Source of the DNA: Pseudomonas sp. R28(2017)
Lineage (GTDB): Bacteria; Pseudomonadota; Gammaproteobacteria; Pseudomonadales; Pseudomonadaceae
Direction: 5' to 3'
Length of the DNA: 64,000 bases
Assembly: GCF_002112505.1 (NCBI RefSeq)
Contig: NZ_NEHW01000016.1
Span: 1 to 64,000 of the forward strand
The notes beneath the pieces are model-generated. The model was not told where the DNA came from and did no database searches. It was given only the letters and a program-made list of their open reading frames with translations. Each line of letters begins with the position of its first letter. Position 1 is the first letter of the stretch. Positions 7,663 to 16,362 of the stretch are shown one piece after another. The translations under genes were made by a program, and so were the position numbers.

Positions 7663-8868
7663 AGGCAACTCGAACAACCCCGCCGCCCCCATCCCACCAC
7701 CGATGCACATCGCCACCACCACATAGCGCACCCCTCTACGGCGCCCTTCCAGCAAGGCATGGCCGACCATCCGCGCCCCCGACATGCCAAACGGGTGTCC
7801 AATGGCAATCGCCCCGCCATTCACATTCAACCGCTCCGGCGGGATCTCCAGCGCATCCCGGCAATGCAGCACCTGGCAGGCAAATGCCTCATTGATCTCC
7901 CACAGGCCGATATCCGCTACGCCCAAACCAAAGCGCTTGAGCAACTTCGGCACCGCCAGCACCGGCCCGATGCCCATCTCCTGCGGTGCACACCCGGCCA
8001 GGGCGATACCGCGATAGATGCCCAACGGCGTTAGCCCGCGCCTGCGCGCTTCGGCCCGGCTCATCAACAGGCTGGCCGACGCACCGTCGGAAAACTGCGA
8101 GGCATTGCCCGCCGTGACGAACGCGCCCTGCCCCACCCACTTGCCGTCCTTCCACACCGGCTTCAGCGCGGCCAGGTCCTCCAGGCGCGTGCCCGGGCGG
8201 TTGCATTCGTCACGCTCGACGCGCACCCGCTGATGCCCGGAGGGCTGGCCGTCCTGGTCGAACAGCAGCTTGTCGACCTCCAGCGGCACCAGCTCTTCGT
8301 CGAACAAACCGTCACGCTGGGCCGCCGCGGTGCGCAGCTGGCTCTGCAACGAATACTCGTCCTGCGCGGCGCGGCTGATGCCGTATCGGCGCGACACGAT
8401 CTCGGCGGTTTCCAGCATGGGGATGTAGGCGTCCGGCATTACCACCTGCACCGCCTGGGACTGGGCCCGGTAGCTGTTCTTGTGCTTGGTCTGGGTCAGC
8501 GACAGCGACTCCACGCCACCGCCGATGGCAATGTTCAGCTCGCCCGTGACGATGCCTTTGGCGGCCATGCCGATGCTGATCAGGCCAGAGGCGCACATGC
8601 GGTCCACGGCCATGCCCGGCACGCCGTGGGGCAGCCCGCCGGTATAGGCACACAGGCGGCCGATATTGTAGCCCTGGGTGCCCTGCTGCACGGCGGCGCC
8701 CATGATCACATCGTCGATGGCCGCGGCCTCGACCCCGCTGCGCTCGACCACTGCACGCACCACGTGCCCGCCCAGCACAGGGGCCTCGGTGTCGTTGAAC
8801 GACCCACGGAACGATTTGGCCAACGCGGTACGGGCGGTGGCAACGATGACGGCTTCATTCTGGTCCAT
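7660..8868 (-). CDS. Acetyl-CoA acyltransferase (thiolase), steroid cluster
   Basis: The 402-residue thiolase has nucleophile C92 in DRMCASGL, the NEAFA loop, the GHPFG histidine motif and the second catalytic cysteine in CIGGGMGAA. All catalytic residues of a degradative thiolase are therefore present. It is the last gene of the 13-gene C/D-ring operon, 6 nt after the MaoC hydratase. It is clearly different from the FadA6-like thiolase at 11092-12243. With the adjacent MaoC it could thiolyse a 3-oxoacyl-CoA made late in C/D-ring degradation, for example from the methyl-oxo-octanedioyl-CoA stage, or a side-chain intermediate. The exact substrate cannot be read from sequence. Confidence 0.85.
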   Translation of the reverse strand: MDQNEAVIVATARTALAKSFRGSFNDTEAPVLGGHVVRAVVERSGVEAAAIDDVIMGAAVQQGTQGYNIGRLCAYTGGLPHGVPGMAVDRMCASGLISIGMAAKGIVTGELNIAIGGGVESLSLTQTKHKNSYRAQSQAVQVVMPDAYIPMLETAEIVSRRYGISRAAQDEYSLQSQLRTAAAQRDGLFDEELVPLEVDKLLFDQDGQPSGHQRVRVERDECNRPGTRLEDLAALKPVWKDGKWVGQGAFVTAGNASQFSDGASASLLMSRAEARRRGLTPLGIYRGIALAGCAPQEMGIGPVLAVPKLLKRFGLGVADIGLWEINEAFACQVLHCRDALEIPPERLNVNGGAIAIGHPFGMSGARMVGHALLEGRRRGVRYVVVAMCIGGGMGAAGLFELP

Positions 8869-8874
8869 GACGGC

Positions 8875-9345
8875 TCACTCGCTAACGGGGTTGAAGGTGT
8901 AACGGCTGATGGTGTCGATCACGCAGCCGGGGCGGCTTTCGCCTTCGATCTCCACGCTGACCCGCACCACCAACTGCACGCTGTCGGCCAACTGCTCGGC
9001 GCGCAGGATCTGGCCATGGCCACGTACCCGTGCACCGACGCGCACCGGCGCCGGGAAGCGCACCCGGTCGCTGCCGTAGTTCACTCCCATGGCCAGGTTA
9101 TCGATGGTCAGCAGTTGCGGCAGGAACAGGTTGACCAGCGACTGGGTCAGGTAACCGTGGGCAATGCACGCACCGAACGGGCCTTGCGCGGCCCGCTGCG
9201 GGTCGACGTGAATCCATTGGTGGTCGCCCGTGGCTTCGGCAAACAGGTCGATGCGCGGCTGGCTGATGATCAGCCACTCGCTGTGGCCAAGGTCCATGCC
9301 CTCGGCAGCGAGCAAGGCCTGGGCACTGTTGAAGACATGATTCAT
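8875..9345 (-). CDS. MaoC-like (R)-specific enoyl-CoA hydratase
   Basis: The 156-residue single hot-dog-fold protein carries the hydratase-2 active-site motif GDHQWIHVDPQRA followed by GACIAHGYL, which supplies the catalytic Asp/His pair. ATG 9345 is preferred over an upstream in-frame start because it begins the conserved domain and has GGAGCGCC just ahead. It lies 10 nt after ipdF and 6 nt before the terminal thiolase, so it probably hydrates the enoyl-CoA whose oxidised product that thiolase cleaves. The substrate is unknown. The motif is nearly the same as that in the MaoC half of the Shy1-like protein at 43350-44303. Confidence 0.85.
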   Translation of the reverse strand: MNHVFNSAQALLAAEGMDLGHSEWLIISQPRIDLFAEATGDHQWIHVDPQRAAQGPFGACIAHGYLTQSLVNLFLPQLLTIDNLAMGVNYGSDRVRFPAPVRVGARVRGHGQILRAEQLADSVQLVVRVSVEIEGESRPGCVIDTISRYTFNPVSE

Positions 9346-9355
9346 GGGGCGCTCC

Positions 9356-10141
9356 TCAGGCTTGCTGCGAACTGACCGACAGCACTTCACCGACCATGTA
9401 CGACGCGTAGTCGCTGGCCAGGAACATCATCACGTTGGCGACCTCCCAGACCTCGGCGGCGCGGCCAAAGGCCTCGCGGCTAGCCAGGCTGGCGAGCAAC
9501 GCTTCGCTGGAGGCCTTCTTGAGAAAGTCGTGCAGGGCGATCGACGGCGACACCGCGTTGATGCGCACGCCATGCTCGGCCGCCTCCAGCGCGCTGCAGC
9601 GGGTCAGCGCCATCACTCCGGCCTTGGCCGCGGCATAGTGGGCCTGCTCCTTCTGCGCCCGCCAGCCGAGCACCGAGGCGTTGTTGACGATCGCCCCGGT
9701 ACCGCGCCGCTGCATGTGCGGCAGCATCGCCCGGGTCATGCGGAAAGTGCCGGTCAGGGTCACATCCAGTACCCGCGACCACTCCTGGTCGGTCATCTCG
9801 ACCACCGCCTTCTGGCCGCCGAGCCCGGCATTGTTGATCAGCACATCGACGCCGCCCAGCAGGCCCTCGGCGCGGTCGACCAAGGCCTGTACATCGGCTT
9901 CCACCGTGACGTCGCACAGCTGGCCATAAATGGCTTGCAGGCCGGTTTCCGCCTTCAGGCGCTCTACCGCATCGATCAGGCGCCGTGGGTGCACATCGGA
10001 AATCATCAAGGCCCGGCAGCCTTCCTCGGCGCTGCGCCGGGCCGCCGAATAACCGATACCGGCACCGGCGGCGGCAGTGACCAGCACCGACTTGCCGGCC
10101 AGCAGCTGATGGCCGGGGACATAAGGGGGAACGTGTTTCAT
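9356..10141 (-). CDS. ipdF: IpdF-like 5-hydroxy-HIC-CoA dehydrogenase (SDR)
   Basis: This is a 261-residue short-chain dehydrogenase. The variant cofactor motif TAAAGAGIG is at about residues 22-30, NNAGLGG at about 107, and the YAAAK catalytic Tyr/Lys pair lies in AHYAAAKAGVMALTRCSA. Blocks such as VNNASVLGWRAQ and INAVSPSIA are characteristic of actinobacterial IpdF. IpdF oxidises the 5-hydroxyl of the CoA thioester of the hydrogenated indanone propionate after FadD3 has activated it. It sits in the middle of the C/D-ring operon, between an MFE-2-type SDR and a MaoC hydratase, and overlaps nothing. The family assignment is strong. Confidence 0.9.
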   Translation of the reverse strand: MKHVPPYVPGHQLLAGKSVLVTAAAGAGIGYSAARRSAEEGCRALMISDVHPRRLIDAVERLKAETGLQAIYGQLCDVTVEADVQALVDRAEGLLGGVDVLINNAGLGGQKAVVEMTDQEWSRVLDVTLTGTFRMTRAMLPHMQRRGTGAIVNNASVLGWRAQKEQAHYAAAKAGVMALTRCSALEAAEHGVRINAVSPSIALHDFLKKASSEALLASLASREAFGRAAEVWEVANVMMFLASDYASYMVGEVLSVSSQQA

Positions 10142-10177
10142 GGGGCTTTCCTCGGTTCGATGGTCTGCAGGCGCTGG

Positions 10178-11056
10178 TCAGCTGCCCCAGACCCGTTGTG
10201 CGGCGGGTGCCTGGGCCAGAATCTGCGCCACGGCCGGGCCGATCTCCTCGACCTGCCAGCGCCCGCCCTTGTCCTGGGTGGTGCCGGTGCGCCAGCCATC
10301 GGCCAACGAGATCCGCCCGCCCTGGCTTTCGAACACCTGCCCGGTCACCTGGGCGGACTCGACACTGCCCAGCCACACCACCAGCGGCGCAACGTTTTCC
10401 GGCGCCCAGGCATCGAAGCTGCCGTCCTCCGGCGCCTTGACCACATCGGGCATCGCACTTTCGGTCATCGCCGTGCGTGCGGCCGGTGCCAGGGCATTGG
10501 CCGTGACCCCGTAGCGCGCCAGCTCCGCCGCCTGCACCAGGGTCAGCGCGGCGATGCCGCCCTTGGCCGCGGCATAGTTGGACTGGCCGATCGAGCCCTG
10601 CAGGCCAGCCCCGGAGCTGGTGTTGATGATCCGCCCGGCCACCGGCGTGCCGGCCTTGGCCAGGTCGCGCCAGCGGCGCCCGAGCAGGTTGGCCAGGCAG
10701 TAATGGCCCTTGAGGTGCACGCGCATCACCAGGTCCCAGTCGTCTTCCTCCAGGCTGATGAACATGCGGTCACGCAACACCCCGGCGTTGTTGACCAGCA
10801 CGTGCACCTCGCTGAACGCCGCCAGCGCGGCGTCGATGATGCGCTGGGCGCTGGCCAGGCTGGTGATGTCGTCGCTGTTGCCGATGGCCTGGCCACCGTT
10901 TGCGCGGATCTCCTCGGCCACCGCCTCGGCCGCCTCGGCACGGATGTCGTTGACCACCACCTGGGCGCCCTGCGCGGCAAATGCCAGTGCGTAGGCGCGG
11001 CCCAGGCCGCCGCCGGCACCGGTGATGATCACAGTGCGGCCTTCACATATCGCCAT
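10178..11056 (-). CDS. Short-chain dehydrogenase of 17beta-HSD4/MFE-2 type
   Basis: The 292-residue SDR has TGAGGGLG at residues 12-19, NAGVLRDRMF, a catalytic serine in NTSSGAG and YAAAK. The NAGxLRDR and GRAYALAFA motifs are typical of the dehydrogenase domain of peroxisomal multifunctional enzyme 2 and of related bacterial 3-hydroxyacyl-CoA dehydrogenases. The longer C-terminus (from DGWRTGTTQD) also fits that group. ATG 11056 begins the domain; longer in-frame extensions run into the fadA6 gene. Located between fadA6 and ipdF, it probably oxidises a 3-hydroxyacyl-CoA in C/D-ring or side-chain beta-oxidation. Its precise substrate is uncertain. Confidence 0.8.
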   Translation of the reverse strand: MAICEGRTVIITGAGGGLGRAYALAFAAQGAQVVVNDIRAEAAEAVAEEIRANGGQAIGNSDDITSLASAQRIIDAALAAFSEVHVLVNNAGVLRDRMFISLEEDDWDLVMRVHLKGHYCLANLLGRRWRDLAKAGTPVAGRIINTSSGAGLQGSIGQSNYAAAKGGIAALTLVQAAELARYGVTANALAPAARTAMTESAMPDVVKAPEDGSFDAWAPENVAPLVVWLGSVESAQVTGQVFESQGGRISLADGWRTGTTQDKGGRWQVEEIGPAVAQILAQAPAAQRVWGS

Positions 11057-11091
11057 GTCTGAATCCTTTTGCTTGGAATGAAGAGCGCAGC

Positions 11092-12243
11092 TCAAAGGCG
11101 CTCGATGATCGTCACGTTGGCCTGGCCGCCGCCCTCGCACATGGTCTGCAAGCCATAGCGGCCACCACTGCATTCCAGTTCGTTGAGCAGCGTGGTGGTC
11201 AGCCGGGCGCCGGTCGCGCCGAGCGGGTGGCCGAGGGCGATGGCGCCGCCATTGACGTTGGTGCGCGCCGGGTCGTAGTCGAGCTCCTTCCTCCAGGCCA
11301 TCACCACCGAGGCGAAGGCTTCGTTGATTTCCACCCGGTCGATGTCGGCCATGCGCAGGCCGGTGCGTTGCAAGGCCCTGCGGGTGGCGGCGATGGGCGC
11401 GGTGAGGTGCCAGATCGGGTCGTCACCCAGCACCGTCAGGTGGTGGATACGCGCCCTCGGGGTCAGGTCGTAGCGCTTGAGCGCGGCCTCGGAGACCACC
11501 AGCAAGGCCGCCGAGGCATCACAGGTCTGGCTCGACACCGCTGCCGTGATCGACGGGAACTGCGGATCGACCGGCTGCAACTCGGCCATTTTCGCCAAGC
11601 TGCTCTGGCGCGGCGTTTCGTCTACGGCCAAGCCCTGATAGCCGACGATTTCACGGGCAAAGCGCCCGCTGGCAATGGCCGCCAACGCTCGCCGGTGACT
11701 CTCCAGAGCAAACACCTCCATCTGCTCGCGGCTGAGCTGCCAATGGTCGGCGATACGCTGCGCGGCATAGAACTGGTTGACCGGCTGCGTGCCGAAGCGC
11801 GCATGCCAGCCCTCGCTGCCGCTGAACGGGTCGGCAAAACCCAGCGGCTGCCCGGCCAGCATCGCCGAGGAAATCGGAATGCGGGTCATGGTCTGCACGC
11901 CGCCGACCGCCACCACATCCTGGGTGCCGCTCATCACCGCCTGGGCGGCAAAGTGCAATGCCTGCTGCGACGAACCGCACTGGCGGTCGACCGTGGTCCC
12001 CGGCACCGACAGCGGCAGCCCGGCGGCCAGCCAGCTGGTGCGGGCGATGTCGCCGGCCTGGGCGCCAATGGTATCGACGCAGCCAAAGATCACGTCGTCG
12101 TAATCCTCGGCCGGGATGGCATTGCGCGCCACCAGGGCCTTGAGCACGTGCGCGCCCAGGTCGATGGCGTGCACCTCGGCCAGCGCGCCCTTGCGCTTGC
12201 CGGTGGGGCTGCGCAGCGCATCGACGATATATGCCTCTGCCAT
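11092..12243 (-). CDS. fadA6: FadA6-like thiolase of C/D-ring degradation
   Basis: The 383-residue thiolase has nucleophile Cys in TVDRQCGSSQQAL, NEAFASVVMAW, GHPLGATGA and a C-terminal TMCEGGGQANVTIIERL containing the second Cys. The VDRQCGSSQQ, IPISSAM and MCEGGG blocks match actinobacterial FadA6, the thiolase of the KstR2-type C/D-ring regulon, better than side-chain thiolase FadA5. It follows the IpdE2-like dehydrogenase by 3 nt. Predicted role is thiolytic cleavage of a 3-oxoacyl-CoA in the indanone propionate branch. Confidence 0.88.
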   Translation of the reverse strand: MAEAYIVDALRSPTGKRKGALAEVHAIDLGAHVLKALVARNAIPAEDYDDVIFGCVDTIGAQAGDIARTSWLAAGLPLSVPGTTVDRQCGSSQQALHFAAQAVMSGTQDVVAVGGVQTMTRIPISSAMLAGQPLGFADPFSGSEGWHARFGTQPVNQFYAAQRIADHWQLSREQMEVFALESHRRALAAIASGRFAREIVGYQGLAVDETPRQSSLAKMAELQPVDPQFPSITAAVSSQTCDASAALLVVSEAALKRYDLTPRARIHHLTVLGDDPIWHLTAPIAATRRALQRTGLRMADIDRVEINEAFASVVMAWRKELDYDPARTNVNGGAIALGHPLGATGARLTTTLLNELECSGGRYGLQTMCEGGGQANVTIIERL

Positions 12244-12246
12244 GTG

Positions 12247-13305
12247 CTACTCCTCGAAGGTATGCCCCGGCCCGAGCCGGGTGCTGTCGGCGAACAGGAA
12301 CGCGCCGACACGGGACTTGTGGAAACCGCGGTCGCCCCAGGACGCATCCAGCGCCCAGGCCCGCTTCATGAACATCTGCAGGTCGACTTCCCAGGTGTAC
12401 CCCATCGCGCCATGCACCTGGATGCCCTGGCGCGCCGCCAGCCAGCTAGCCTCGCAGCAGGCCAGGCGGGCCTGCGAGACCCACACCGAGGCGTTCGCCT
12501 CGCCCTGGGCCAGGCCATGGGCGGCGCGGTACAGCACCGGCTTGGCCTGCTCGATCTGGCGCGCCACGTCGGCCAGGTGATGCTTGACCGCCTGGAAACT
12601 GCCGATCGGCCGGCCGAACTGCTTGCGCTGGGCCACGTAGTCCACCGACAGGTCGAGCATGCGCTGGGCCAGGCCGAGCAGCTGCCCGGCCACCGCCAGT
12701 GCGCCGCGGTCGAGCAGCTGCGCCTGCAGGCGCCGGCCCTGCTCGCCACTGGCCAGCAACGTCTGCGGCGTCGGGTTCCAGCTCACCAGGCCGAGGCGCC
12801 GCGAGGCGTCGATGCTCGGGTTGGCCTGCACATCCACCGCCGCCCGCGGCACCAGGTGGAGGTCGTCACCCACTGGCAGGATCAGCACTTCGGCCAGCTG
12901 GGCATCGCTGACCAGCGGGTTGATGCCGTGGCTGATCGCCAGGCGCACGCTGCCCTCGGCAATGCGCGGCAGCAGCTCGGCCCGCGCCGGGTGGCCGGGG
13001 TCGAGGCTGGCCAGCAGGCCGGCGGCCACGTAGGCGGTGTCGGCCAGCGAGTCGGGGATGCCGTAGTAGCCCAGCTCCTGGGTCATCAGTGCCCAGGCCA
13101 CGTCGTCCATGCCCAGCCCACCCTCGGCTTCGGGCACCGACAGCGCGGTCAGGCCTTGGGCGGCGATGCGGTTGCGCAGGTCCGGCGAGCGGCCGGCGTC
13201 GGTTTCCCAGATTTCCCGGAGCATCTCCGGGGCGGCTTCGGTCATCAGGAAACGGCTGATGGCTTCGCGAAACGACAGCTGGTCATCGGTAAAGGTGAAG
13301 TCCAT
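12247..13305 (-). CDS. ipdE2: Acyl-CoA dehydrogenase, IpdE2-like subunit
   Basis: The 352-residue acyl-CoA dehydrogenase starts MDFTFTDDQLSFREA, and that ATG (13305) gives the usual family N-terminus. It has the FAD/CoA region RKQFGRPIGSFQAVKHHLAD and the short-tail HGAMGYTWEVD motif, but no Y-x-G-T/S-x-x-IQ segment at the C-terminus. Its neighbour 13316-14479 supplies that segment. Together they look like one alpha2beta2 enzyme, as known for IpdE1-IpdE2 and ChsE1-ChsE2. The pair probably oxidises the propionyl-derived side chain of the indanone CoA ester. The 1/2 naming is by analogy. Confidence 0.8.
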   Translation of the reverse strand: MDFTFTDDQLSFREAISRFLMTEAAPEMLREIWETDAGRSPDLRNRIAAQGLTALSVPEAEGGLGMDDVAWALMTQELGYYGIPDSLADTAYVAAGLLASLDPGHPARAELLPRIAEGSVRLAISHGINPLVSDAQLAEVLILPVGDDLHLVPRAAVDVQANPSIDASRRLGLVSWNPTPQTLLASGEQGRRLQAQLLDRGALAVAGQLLGLAQRMLDLSVDYVAQRKQFGRPIGSFQAVKHHLADVARQIEQAKPVLYRAAHGLAQGEANASVWVSQARLACCEASWLAARQGIQVHGAMGYTWEVDLQMFMKRAWALDASWGDRGFHKSRVGAFLFADSTRLGPGHTFEE

Positions 13306-13315
13306 GGCCTGGTCC

Positions 13316-14479
13316 TTACTTGGGCAGGCCGAGCATGCGCTCGGCGATGATGTTGCGCTGGATCTCGTTGGTACCGGCGTAGATCGGCCCGGCCTGGGCG
13401 AACAAGAAGCCCTCCAGCCAGCCCACCGCATCGCCGGCCGCCGGGGCACCGGCCAGCAGCTCGCCACGGGCGCCCAGAAGGCGCATGGCGGTTTCGTGCA
13501 TCTTCAGGTCGAGCTCCGACCAGATGATCTTGTTGATGCTCGACTCGGCACCGATCTGCTCGCCCCGGGCCAGGCGTCCGACCGTGTGGTAGGCCGACAG
13601 GGCATAGGCTTCGGCGCCCATCCAGCAGTCGATCACCGCATCGCCCAGCGCCGGGTCGCGCACGGCGCTTGCAGGGTGGGCCTTGAACAGCTCCACCAGC
13701 TTGCGCGCGGTGTACTGGAAGCGCGCCGGCGAACGCAGCAGCAGCCCGCGCTCGAAGCCGGCGGTGGCCATCGCCACATGCCAACCCTGGCCCTCGGCGC
13801 CGATGCGGTTGGCCACCGGCACGCGCACGTCGTCGAAGAACACTTCGGCGAAGGCGTCCTTGCCGTTGAGCGCCTTGATCGGGCGAATGCTGACTCCGGG
13901 CGCATCCAGCGGCACCATCAGGAACGACAGGCCATGGTGGCGGCTAGAGCCGGGCTCGCTGCGGAACAGGCCGAACAGCCAATCGGCGAAGATCGCCCGG
14001 GTCGACCAGGTCTTCTGGCCATTGAGCACGTAGTGGTCACCGTCGAGCAGCGCCTTGCTGGTGATCGCCGCCATGTCCGAGCCGGCGTTGGGCTCCGACC
14101 AGCCCTGCGCCCACATGTCGACGCTGGCCGCCATGCGCGGCAGGAAGCGACGCTTCTGCTCGGCCGTGCCGAACTCCATCAGGGTCGGGCCGAGCAGCAG
14201 CTGGCCGTTCTGGTTGACCCGCATCGGCGCCCCGGCACCGTAGTACTCTTCCTCGAAGATCAGCCATTCGGTCAGGTCGCAGCCGCGCCCGCCGAGCTCG
14301 GCCGGCCACATCACCATCGACCAGCGGCTCTCGAACAATTTGGCTTCCCAGGCCCGGTGCTGCTCGAAGCCCTCGCGGGTGTCGTAGCTGGCCAGCGGTT
14401 CGCGTGGCAGGTTGTCGGCGAGCCATGCCCGCACTTCGGCGCGGAAGGCCTGCTGCTTGGGGGTATAGGTCAGTTGCAT
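13316..14479 (-). CDS. ipdE1: Acyl-CoA dehydrogenase, IpdE1-like subunit
   Basis: The 387-residue acyl-CoA dehydrogenase has WSEPNAGSDMAA in the FAD-binding middle domain, the VLNGQKTWSTRAIFADW block and a C-terminal IYAGTNEIQRNIIAERML segment. The glutamate of the classic YEGT motif is alanine here, as in many bacterial two-subunit dehydrogenases. It lies 10 nt upstream (transcriptionally) of the IpdE2-like gene and 9 nt after echA20. It should form a heterotetramer with that partner and reduce EtfAB. The assignment to C/D-ring degradation rests on operon context. Confidence 0.82.
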   Translation of the reverse strand: MQLTYTPKQQAFRAEVRAWLADNLPREPLASYDTREGFEQHRAWEAKLFESRWSMVMWPAELGGRGCDLTEWLIFEEEYYGAGAPMRVNQNGQLLLGPTLMEFGTAEQKRRFLPRMAASVDMWAQGWSEPNAGSDMAAITSKALLDGDHYVLNGQKTWSTRAIFADWLFGLFRSEPGSSRHHGLSFLMVPLDAPGVSIRPIKALNGKDAFAEVFFDDVRVPVANRIGAEGQGWHVAMATAGFERGLLLRSPARFQYTARKLVELFKAHPASAVRDPALGDAVIDCWMGAEAYALSAYHTVGRLARGEQIGAESSINKIIWSELDLKMHETAMRLLGARGELLAGAPAAGDAVGWLEGFLFAQAGPIYAGTNEIQRNIIAERMLGLPK

Positions 14480-14488
14480 GGCGTTCCC

Positions 14489-15241
14489 TCAGAACTTGGC
14501 GTCGCGTTTTTCGACAAACGCCCGGCGGGTTTCCGCCGAGTCGGGGCTGGCGTAGGCCTGCAAGGTGAAGCCCTGCTCCCAGCGGTACTTGTCTTCCAGG
14601 TTGCCGTCCTCGATGCCGTTCAAGGCCTCCTTGGCGATGCGGATCATCCCCGGGCTCTTGGCGGCGATGCGGGCGGCAATCTCCAGCGCCGTTTCCCGCA
14701 GCTGCGCCTTGGGCACCACGCGCTCGATGAAGCCGTAGGCCTGGGCCTGGGTGGCGTCGATGCTGTCGCCGGTGAAGAACAGGTAGCGCACCTTCTGCAC
14801 CGGGAACAGCCGCTGCAGGTGCGCACCGCCACCCATGGCCCCACGGTCCACTTCCGGCAGGGCAAAGCGCGCGCAGTCGGCGGCCACGACGATGTCGGCG
14901 GCACCGGTGATGCCGATGCCACCGCCCAGCACGAAGCCGTGCACCGCGACGATCACCGGCACCGGGTTGCGGTGCACGGCCTTGAAGGTCTCATAGTTGC
15001 CGGCGTTGACCTCGACGATGCGCTCGGGGTGGGCGTCCAGCTCCTTGATGTCGACGCCGGCACAGAAGCCGCGGCCCTCGGCGCGGATGACGATGACGCG
15101 TACCTCGGGGTCGGCGCCCAGTGCCGTGATCTGTGCGGCCAGGGCGCGCCATTGCTGGCTGTCGAGGGCGTTGACCGGTGGTTTGTCGATGACCAGTTCG
15201 GCAATGCCCTGGTCGATCTGGGTGGTGAAGGCCGGGTTCAT
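14489..15241 (-). CDS. echA20: EchA20-like crotonase (C/D-ring hydrolase)
   Basis: The 250-residue crotonase-fold protein contains AEGRGFCAGVDIKELD (oxyanion loop), LGGGIGI, LPEVDRGAMGGGAH and AKEALNGIED followed by RWEQGFTLQ. These match actinobacterial EchA20, which opens a ring of the bicyclic CoA intermediate and gives COCHEA-CoA. The start overlaps the ipdC stop (ATGA), so translation is probably coupled. A second crotonase at 16359-17276 is longer and clearly different. In proteobacterial pathways the same ring-opening role is expected. Confidence 0.87.
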   Translation of the reverse strand: MNPAFTTQIDQGIAELVIDKPPVNALDSQQWRALAAQITALGADPEVRVIVIRAEGRGFCAGVDIKELDAHPERIVEVNAGNYETFKAVHRNPVPVIVAVHGFVLGGGIGITGAADIVVAADCARFALPEVDRGAMGGGAHLQRLFPVQKVRYLFFTGDSIDATQAQAYGFIERVVPKAQLRETALEIAARIAAKSPGMIRIAKEALNGIEDGNLEDKYRWEQGFTLQAYASPDSAETRRAFVEKRDAKF

Positions 15242-16362
15242 GAGTGTTCTCCGCTGTGGGCAAGTCTGTCGTTGGGGGTGGCCGAGGGTTCGGCCGGGCA
15301 GCGGGCAAGCAAGGCGTCCAGGCACTGGCTGGCCTCGGCGACGATGCCTTCGATGACTTCGCGGCAGCTCAGCAGCTCGCTGATCGCCGCCGCCACCTGG
15401 CCACTGGGCAGGATGCCGGCGTCCGGCTCGCCATCGACCATCGAGCGCTGCAGCAGCACCGGCTGGTTGGCGGCCATGACCACCTGCGACAGCGCCGCCG
15501 GGTCTTCGCGCAGGGCGCGCACGAACACCGCGCCCATGTGCGCCAGGCTCATGCCGGTCTGCTGCTTCCACTGCCAGGCGCTGGCCAGGGCAATGCGCAG
15601 GCGGCCGAACGGCCCGGCCTGTTCGAGGCGATTGATGAAGCGGTTCTCGATCATGCGGTGGCGCATGCCGTCCACCGCCGTGGTCACCCGCACCTGCTGC
15701 GGGTCGTCGACCTTGAGATAGCGCGCCAGGGTGCTGGCCGGGGTTGGCGATTCGCGGGTCATGAGGAACCGCGTGCCCATGGCGATGCCACTGGCACCGG
15801 CCGCCAGCACGGCGGCCAGGCCACGCCCGGTGGAATGCCCACCCGCTGCGATCACCGGCACGTTTACCGCTGCCAGCACCTGTGGCAACAGGATCGAGCC
15901 CGGCACACCACCGGTATGGCCACCGCCCTCGCCCGCCTGCAGGGTGATCAGGTCGGCGCCCAACTGCTGCGCCTTGAGCGCATGCTTGAGGGCGCCCACG
16001 GTGGGAATGCACAGCACCCCGGCCGCCTTGAAGCGGGCGATGGTCTGCGCATCCGGCCCGCGCCCATAGCTCACGGCGCGCAAGCGATAACGGATGGCCA
16101 GGTGGACGCACTGCGCGGCGTTGTCCTGGAACATGTGGAAGTTGAGGCCGAAGTTGCTGCCGTCGGTGGCGTCGATCACCTTGCGGATCTCGCCTTCCAG
16201 GGCATCGGCGGCAATCGTTGCCCCGGCCAGGAAGCCGAAGCCGCCGGCCTGGGTGGTGGCGATCACCAGGTTGGCATCGGAAACCCAGCCCATGGCCGTC
16301 TGCACCACCGGGTAACGGCAGCCCAGCGCCTCGGTCAGCGCGGTGTTCATCCAGCGGCTCAC
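15238..16362 (-). CDS. ipdC: IpdC-like flavin-dependent reductase (nitronate monooxygenase fold)
   Basis: The 374-residue TIM-barrel flavoprotein of the nitronate monooxygenase/enoyl-ACP reductase II family has QTAMGWVSDANLVIA at the N-terminus, LQAGEGGGHTGG and the phosphate-binding AAGGHSTGRGLAA followed by ASGIAMGTRFL. IpdC is the flavin reductase of C/D-ring degradation encoded beside ipdAB and echA20 in actinobacteria. The start is GTG 16362, with AAGGGGGCGAGCG ahead, overlapping the upstream crotonase stop by 4 nt; an ATG at 16350 is the alternative. The family and context make IpdC likely. Confidence 0.87.
   Translation of the reverse strand: MSRWMNTALTEALGCRYPVVQTAMGWVSDANLVIATTQAGGFGFLAGATIAADALEGEIRKVIDATDGSNFGLNFHMFQDNAAQCVHLAIRYRLRAVSYGRGPDAQTIARFKAAGVLCIPTVGALKHALKAQQLGADLITLQAGEGGGHTGGVPGSILLPQVLAAVNVPVIAAGGHSTGRGLAAVLAAGASGIAMGTRFLMTRESPTPASTLARYLKVDDPQQVRVTTAVDGMRHRMIENRFINRLEQAGPFGRLRIALASAWQWKQQTGMSLAHMGAVFVRALREDPAALSQVVMAANQPVLLQRSMVDGEPDAGILPSGQVAAAISELLSCREVIEGIVAEASQCLDALLARCPAEPSATPNDRLAHSGEHS

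Noticed and set aside
7660..8868. Calling the terminal thiolase FadA5 (side-chain thiolase)
   Set aside because: Its VDRMCASG and CIGGGMGAA motifs are generic, and its place in the C/D-ring operon does not favour the side-chain role.
13109..15721. 870-codon open frame on the plus strand
   Set aside because: It is antisense to ipdE1 and echA20, has no domain and no credible start site.
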